Source of the DNA: an uncultured Bacilli bacterium
GTDB taxonomy: Bacteria > Bacillota_I > Bacilli_A > RF39 > UBA660
Reading direction: 5' to 3'
Assembly (NCBI GenBank): GCA_934101495.1
Contig: CAKORG010000016.1
Span: 1 to 25,976 of the forward strand
DNA length: 25,976 nt
Of the stretch, positions 22,922 through 25,976 are shown one piece after another. Position numbers and translations under genes: made by a program. The notes beneath the pieces are model-generated. The model was not told the DNA's origin. It did no database searches and was given only the letters and a program-made list of their open reading frames with translations. Each line of letters opens with the position of its first letter. Position 1 is the first letter of the stretch.

Positions 22922-24175
22922 TTGAAAAGAATAATAATTGAAGGAAACAAACCTTTAAGTGGAAAAATTAAAATTGGTGGAGCTAAAAATAGTGTTGTTG
23001 CATTGATACCGGCAGCTATAATGGCCAAGGGAAATGTTCATATAACAAATGTCCCAAATATATCTGATAAAGATGCATTAATTGAAATATTGAAACTATT
23101 AAATGTTAAAGTAGAAACTAATAAAGATATAATGAATATTGATGCTAGTTGCATGACAAACACAGTAATACCTGAAACTTTAAGTAATAAACTAAGAGCA
23201 TCCTACTATTTTATGGGTTCATTACTTGCTAGATACAAACATGTTGAAATGTATTTTCCTGGTGGATGTAACATAGGTTCAAGACCAATTGATTTACATT
23301 TAAAAGGATTTGAAGCTTTAGGTGCCACAATTACAAAAGAAGAAAGTAAATACATAATTGATGCTAAGAAATTAATTGGAGCAAATATTTTCTTGGATTT
23401 TGCATCAGTTGGAGCAACAATAAACATAATGATAGCATCTACAATGGCAGAAGGGACTACCACTATAAGTAATGCTGCAAGAGAAGCTGAAATAGTTAAT
23501 ATAGCAGATCTATTAAATAATATGGGAGCTAAAATAACTGGAGCAGGAACAGAAGAAATAACAATTGAAGGAGTGAAAGAGCTTCATGGAGCTGAAATAA
23601 AAGTTATACCAGATAGAATTGAGGCTGGAACATACATCATCATGGGAGCTTTACTTGGAGATAATCTAGAAATAGATGGGATGATACCAGAGCATAACAT
23701 AGTACTTTTAAATAAATTACAAGAAATGGGAGTTAATTTTAAACTTAATAACCATAAAATAATACTTAATAAAAGCAAGAATATAAGACCGACTAATGTT
23801 AGAACCGTAGTTTATCCCGGTTTTCCAACAGACTTAGGTCAACCAATGTCCGTATTATTAACTCAAGCAAATGGAGTGTCATTGTTTGAAGAAACAATTT
23901 GGGAAAATAGAATGGGACATGTTAAATATTTAAATCAAATGGGAGCAAAAATTGAAGCCGAAAGACAACATGCTAAAATAACTGGTCCAACAAAATTACA
24001 TGGTGAAATAATAACAGCAACAGACCTTAGAGCTGGAGCAGCTTTAGTAACGGCAGGGTTGCTGGCAGAAGGTACAACAATAATAAATGATGCTGAACAC
24101 ATTCTAAGAGGTTATGAACGAATTATCAACAAATTATCTCATGTAGGTGCTAATATTAAAATAGAAGAAATATAA
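22922..24175 (+). CDS. murA: UDP-N-acetylglucosamine 1-carboxyvinyltransferase
   Basis: MurA makes the first committed peptidoglycan precursor from UDP-GlcNAc and phosphoenolpyruvate; it is the fosfomycin target. In 417 residues: IKIGGAKNSVVALIPAAI with Lys22-Asn23, RASYYFMGSLLARY, and the active loop PGGCNIGSRPIDLHLKGFEA with the catalytic Cys116. The C-terminus (GAALVTAGLLAEGTT) is normal. The start is TTG at 22922 with GAGGTGA eight bases upstream. It follows the zinc-ribbon gene by 46 bases. In Firmicutes with two MurA paralogues, only MurAA is essential; here only one is visible. Confidence 0.97.
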   Translation: MKRIIIEGNKPLSGKIKIGGAKNSVVALIPAAIMAKGNVHITNVPNISDKDALIEILKLLNVKVETNKDIMNIDASCMTNTVIPETLSNKLRASYYFMGSLLARYKHVEMYFPGGCNIGSRPIDLHLKGFEALGATITKEESKYIIDAKKLIGANIFLDFASVGATINIMIASTMAEGTTTISNAAREAEIVNIADLLNNMGAKITGAGTEEITIEGVKELHGAEIKVIPDRIEAGTYIIMGALLGDNLEIDGMIPEHNIVLLNKLQEMGVNFKLNNHKIILNKSKNIRPTNVRTVVYPGFPTDLGQPMSVLLTQANGVSLFEETIWENRMGHVKYLNQMGAKIEAERQHAKITGPTKLHGEIITATDLRAGAALVTAGLLAEGTTIINDAEHILRGYERIINKLSHVGANIKIEEI

Positions 24176-24201
24176 TGTAAAGAGAAATCTTTACATTTTT
24201 T
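24175..24201 (+). terminator. Terminator of murA
   Basis: ATGTAAAGA (24175-24183), loop GAAA, TCTTTACAT (24188-24196), then a T run to 24201. The stem is perfect and starts at the murA stop codon. Confidence 0.9.
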
Positions 24202-24213
24202 AATGGGGGACTT

Positions 24214-24909
24214 ATGAAAAGAAGATATAAATTACTTTTAATCATCTTAATCGGTACTATTTTAACAATATTTATAAATAGTTTAAGAGTTACATCAAAA
24301 ACAACATTTACATCACTCGGAGATGGGTTTAGTATCGGCATGACACCATATAATGTCGCAGGAACTAGTTTTAATGATTATTTAAAAGAAAAATTAGAAG
24401 AAAAAAATGATTTAGAGAGCTATAATAATGAATTTTCATATGTTCATCAAACAATACATGAATTAAATGAACATTTAAACAACAATGACTATGGTAAAAA
24501 CACAAGAACACCAATTAAACAAATAATAGCAAAATCAGATCTTTTAACACTCGCAATTGGCATAGATGAATTCGCAAGTAAATCGCAAGTTGAAGAAATA
24601 ACATCAGAAATAATAAATAATTATATTGCAGATATGAATATATTTTTAAAAAATATCAGAAAATTTTATGATAAACAAATAATAGTAATCGGAGTATATC
24701 CAGCATTACAATTCAGTAAAAAAGATGCTATTGAAGTTAATTCAAAAATTAAAGTGTTATGTGGTAAGTACAATACTCAATTTTTGGATATTATTGCAAC
24801 ATCTTTACATGAAGAATATTACTTAGAAAAATCCTCGTATTACATGAATTATCAAGCTCACAAAGATATATCAAAAACATTATATTTAATGTATAAAAAA
24901 AATAATTAA
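24214..24909 (+). CDS. Degenerate SGNH/GDSL hydrolase-like protein, membrane-anchored
   Basis: A 231-residue protein with an N-terminal hydrophobic anchor (LLLIILIGTILTIFINSL, residues 6-23) then an SGNH-type layout: block I as SLGDGFSIGM (~34-43), a LTLAIGIDEF segment (block III), and a C-terminal YQAHKDIS (block V). Against the usual GDSL, G-D-G-F-S puts Gly where the catalytic Ser normally stands, and block III has I-D rather than N-D; so activity as an esterase is uncertain. A histidine remains in block V. The fold suggests work on the cell surface, possibly peptidoglycan or acyl groups, fitting a place after murA, but a terminator separates them. GGGGGA precedes the ATG. Confidence 0.7.
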   Translation: MKRRYKLLLIILIGTILTIFINSLRVTSKTTFTSLGDGFSIGMTPYNVAGTSFNDYLKEKLEEKNDLESYNNEFSYVHQTIHELNEHLNNNDYGKNTRTPIKQIIAKSDLLTLAIGIDEFASKSQVEEITSEIINNYIADMNIFLKNIRKFYDKQIIVIGVYPALQFSKKDAIEVNSKIKVLCGKYNTQFLDIIATSLHEEYYLEKSSYYMNYQAHKDISKTLYLMYKKNN

Positions 24910-25151
24910 TACTTATGATTAATCATTTTATCAGTTTTACTAGTACTTTCAATAGTTATATCAAAATGGTATTGCTTAGCAATTTTAACTAATGTTTCAA
25001 AAGTATAATTAGCAGTACCATATTCATAATTTTGTAATGACCTACGATTAATTTTACAATCTTTAGCAAGTTCAAATTGAGTTTTGTCAACGTATTCTCT
25101 CATTATCTTTATAATTTCATTTGTTTTAAAATCGCTTGCTTTAATTTTCAT
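24906..25151 (-). CDS. Small XRE-family regulator
   Basis: An 81-residue helix-turn-helix protein: VDKTQFELAKDCKINRRSLQ then NYEYGTANYTFETLVKIAKQ, the usual Cro/C1 arrangement (Q-x-x-L-A plus x-x-x-x-x-x-x-N-Y-E-x-G), with a short basic tail. AAGGAG precedes the ATG at 25151. It converges on and overlaps the SGNH gene by four bases. A 9-kb partner was not found; with direct and inverted repeats just upstream (25201-25243) it may control itself. It might be an isolated antitoxin-like regulator. Confidence 0.82.
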   Translation of the reverse strand: MKIKASDFKTNEIIKIMREYVDKTQFELAKDCKINRRSLQNYEYGTANYTFETLVKIAKQYHFDITIESTSKTDKMINHKY

Positions 25152-25200
25152 TCCGCACTCTCCTTGACAAGCGTATCATAAGTAGAGTATAATATAAAAT

Positions 25201-25243
25201 ATAATGCGAAACATAATGCGCATTTGTATGCAAATTATTTGCA
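25201..25243. repeat. Short direct repeats and palindrome upstream of the small XRE gene
   Basis: ATAATGCG occurs at 25201-25208 and 25213-25220. TGCAAATTATTTGCA (25229-25243) is a perfect palindrome with seven-base arms. The stretch lies between the start of the XRE gene and the end of the ribbon-helix-helix gene, where an operator is expected. Confidence 0.55.
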
Positions 25244-25289
25244 AAAAAAGATACTACTTGTTTTGAACTGGAATTTCTTCAGTAGTATC
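25243..25289 (-). terminator. Terminator of the ribbon-helix-helix gene
   Basis: On the minus strand GATACTACT (25289-25281), 22-base loop, AGTAGTATC (25258-25250), then seven T. It begins inside the coding region and includes the stop codon. Confidence 0.75.
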
Positions 25290-25460
25290 CTTTTCCATAT
25301 TTTGAAGAGCAAAGTCAATACATTCATTTACTAATCTGTTAAAAGTTATATTATTATTAATAGCAAGATTTTCCAATTTATTTGCAGTATTCCTTTTAAT
25401 TCTTATAGTTTTAGTGATTGTATTCTCCTCTTCAATATTGGGAATAACAAATTTTTTCAT
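25254..25460 (-). CDS. Ribbon-helix-helix (CopG/Arc-type) DNA-binding protein
   Basis: A 68-residue protein. The core TKTIRIKRNTANKLENLAIN then RLVNECIDFALQNM is the ribbon-helix-helix pattern: a beta strand (TIRIK), helix, turn and second helix. ATG at 25460 with GAGG nine bases upstream is preferred to the longer frame that begins with non-coding-like sequence. The promoter is likely TTGTAA (25530-25525) and TATAAT (25506-25501) on the minus strand, 18 bp apart. It is divergent from the secreted protein gene at 25615, sharing a palindrome. A role as local repressor is inferred. Confidence 0.8.
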   Translation of the reverse strand: MKKFVIPNIEEENTITKTIRIKRNTANKLENLAINNNITFNRLVNECIDFALQNMEKDTTEEIPVQNK

Positions 25461-25523
25461 GAAATAAACCTCACAACTTAATAATAACAAACAAATTTGT
25501 ATTATAAAAGTAACACAAAAATG

Positions 25524-25552
25524 ATTACAAATTGTAATTGTTGTGATATAAT
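25524..25552. promoter_or_regulatory. Divergent promoters over a palindromic operator
   Basis: ATTACAAATTGTAAT (25524-25538) is a perfect palindrome (arms ATTACAA/TTGTAAT). It contains both -35 elements: ATTACA for the rightward gene (17 bp to TATAAT at 25547-25552, extended TGA) and TTGTAA for the leftward one (18 bp to TATAAT at 25506-25501). A second palindrome, ACAAATTTGT, is at 25491-25500. Confidence 0.65.
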
Positions 25553-25563
25553 TTCTAATGTAA

Positions 25564-25592
25564 AGTATGATGAATAAAATAGGTATCATACT
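25564..25592 (+). promoter_or_regulatory. Stem-loop in the 5' leader of the secreted protein gene
   Basis: AGTATGAT (25564-25571), 13-base loop, ATCATACT (25585-25592), eight perfect pairs. It lies between the -10 and the ribosome site (CAAGGAGA); its lack of a T run argues against a terminator. It could stabilise the mRNA. Confidence 0.5.
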
Positions 25593-25614
25593 ATAAACAA
25601 GGAGAATAAGTAGT

Positions 25615-25976
25615 ATGGAAAACCAAAAAACGAAAATAATAAGTATCGTAGCATTAGTGGCGTTAGCACTTACAGTAGTAACTGCAACATATGCATATTT
25701 TCAAGCTCAAACTGGAGAAGGTTCACAAACAGATATTAGAATAAATGCAAATACTGTAGATACTTTTACATTTGAAACAGGTTCAGCAATAAATCTTTCT
25801 TTAGACCAAACATCATTTGCAAGTGGTGCTGGTAACAAAGTCGGAAACACTTATGCAAGTGCAAAACTAACAGCAAATAATAAAACAAATAGTGCCACGA
25901 ATAATTATAATTTGTATCTAAATATATCAGATAATAATTTCAGCTATACACAAAGTACAAGTTATCCAGAAATATT
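25615..25976 (+). CDS. SipW-type secreted surface protein, 3' end cut by window
   Basis: About 120 N-terminal residues are seen. A short charged start (MENQKTK) and the hydrophobic IISIVALVALALTVVTATYAYFQ match the SipW-dependent signal form ('A-T/S-Y-A-Y-F'), known for TasA and camelysin, where signal peptidase SipW cleaves just before or after the aromatic motif. The mature part is rich in T, S, N, Q and D with alternating strands (DIRINANTVDTFTFETGSAI, YNLYLNISDNNFSYTQS), as in matrix or fibre proteins. CAAGGAGA precedes the ATG. It is divergent from a ribbon-helix-helix gene and shares a palindromic control region. A biofilm or surface role is inferred; no SipW gene is in view. Confidence 0.8.
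   Translation, partial: MENQKTKIISIVALVALALTVVTATYAYFQAQTGEGSQTDIRINANTVDTFTFETGSAINLSLDQTSFASGAGNKVGNTYASAKLTANNKTNSATNNYNLYLNISDNNFSYTQSTSYPEI

Noticed and set aside
1..25976. Noc box ATTTCCCGGGAAAT
   Set aside because: No CCCGGG was seen in the window on reading.
1..25976. CRISPR array or insertion sequence with terminal inverted repeats
   Set aside because: No regularly spaced repeats were seen, and no DDE or serine/tyrosine recombinase motif; the only mobile-type gene is the Rpn nuclease.

Overview
The window is AT-rich DNA from a low-GC Firmicute of class Bacilli and contains the chromosome origin. The code is standard: TGA ends genes such as mnmE. Class Bacilli is indicated by the order rpmH-rnpA-yidC-jag-mnmE-mnmG-rsmG-noc/parB running away from a divergent dnaA-dnaN pair, by an RNA polymerase delta subunit (rpoE) next to argS, and by spoIIR next to prfA-prmC. 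Short intergenic gaps, small proteins, a Rpn-type nuclease and a SipW-type secreted protein would fit an uncultured gut Bacilli lineage (RF39-like or a neighbour). That placement is inference; the sequence does not fix it.

Layout. 1-2011: dnaN (cut by the window edge) and dnaA on the minus strand. DnaA boxes lie on both sides of dnaA (531-658 and 2012-2330), so the origin is bipartite, as in Bacillus subtilis. 2337-5384: a calcineurin-like phosphoesterase sits between the origin and rpmH, followed by the overlapping cluster rpmH-rnpA-yidC-jag (translation, tRNA processing, membrane insertion, RNA binding). 5385-6595: a degraded interval with a frameshifted gene remnant, a small XRE regulator and a further stretch without an intact gene. 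6596-11850: mnmE-mnmG-rsmG (tRNA wobble-uridine and 16S rRNA modification), then a ParB/Noc-family protein with a long linker. 11866-14191: a small protein and a class A penicillin-binding protein on the minus strand, with a parS-like site inside the latter gene. 14521-15680: a Rpn/PD-(D/E)XK nuclease gene and a tandem truncated copy of its 3' half.

15857-20646: a ywiB-like gene, argS, rpoE, prfA, prmC and spoIIR, a conserved Bacilli gene order combining translation, transcription and sporulation signalling. 20716-21852: a tandem duplication of a membrane-anchored XRE regulator whose second copy has lost one base. 21888-24909: mntP-like, a membrane zinc-ribbon protein, murA and a degenerate SGNH protein. 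24906-25976: an accessory end with a small XRE regulator, a ribbon-helix-helix regulator and, divergent from the latter, the start of a SipW-type secreted protein. The two divergent promoters share a palindrome.

The core is a standard origin-proximal housekeeping block. The less ordinary points are the bipartite origin with a possible DnaA-trio, the Noc-like protein with a ~150-residue linker and a nearby parS-like site, the hairpin abutting the mnmE start, the two tandem duplications in decay, and the operator-like palindromes at the right end. I found no CRISPR array, rRNA or tRNA gene and no complete insertion sequence.
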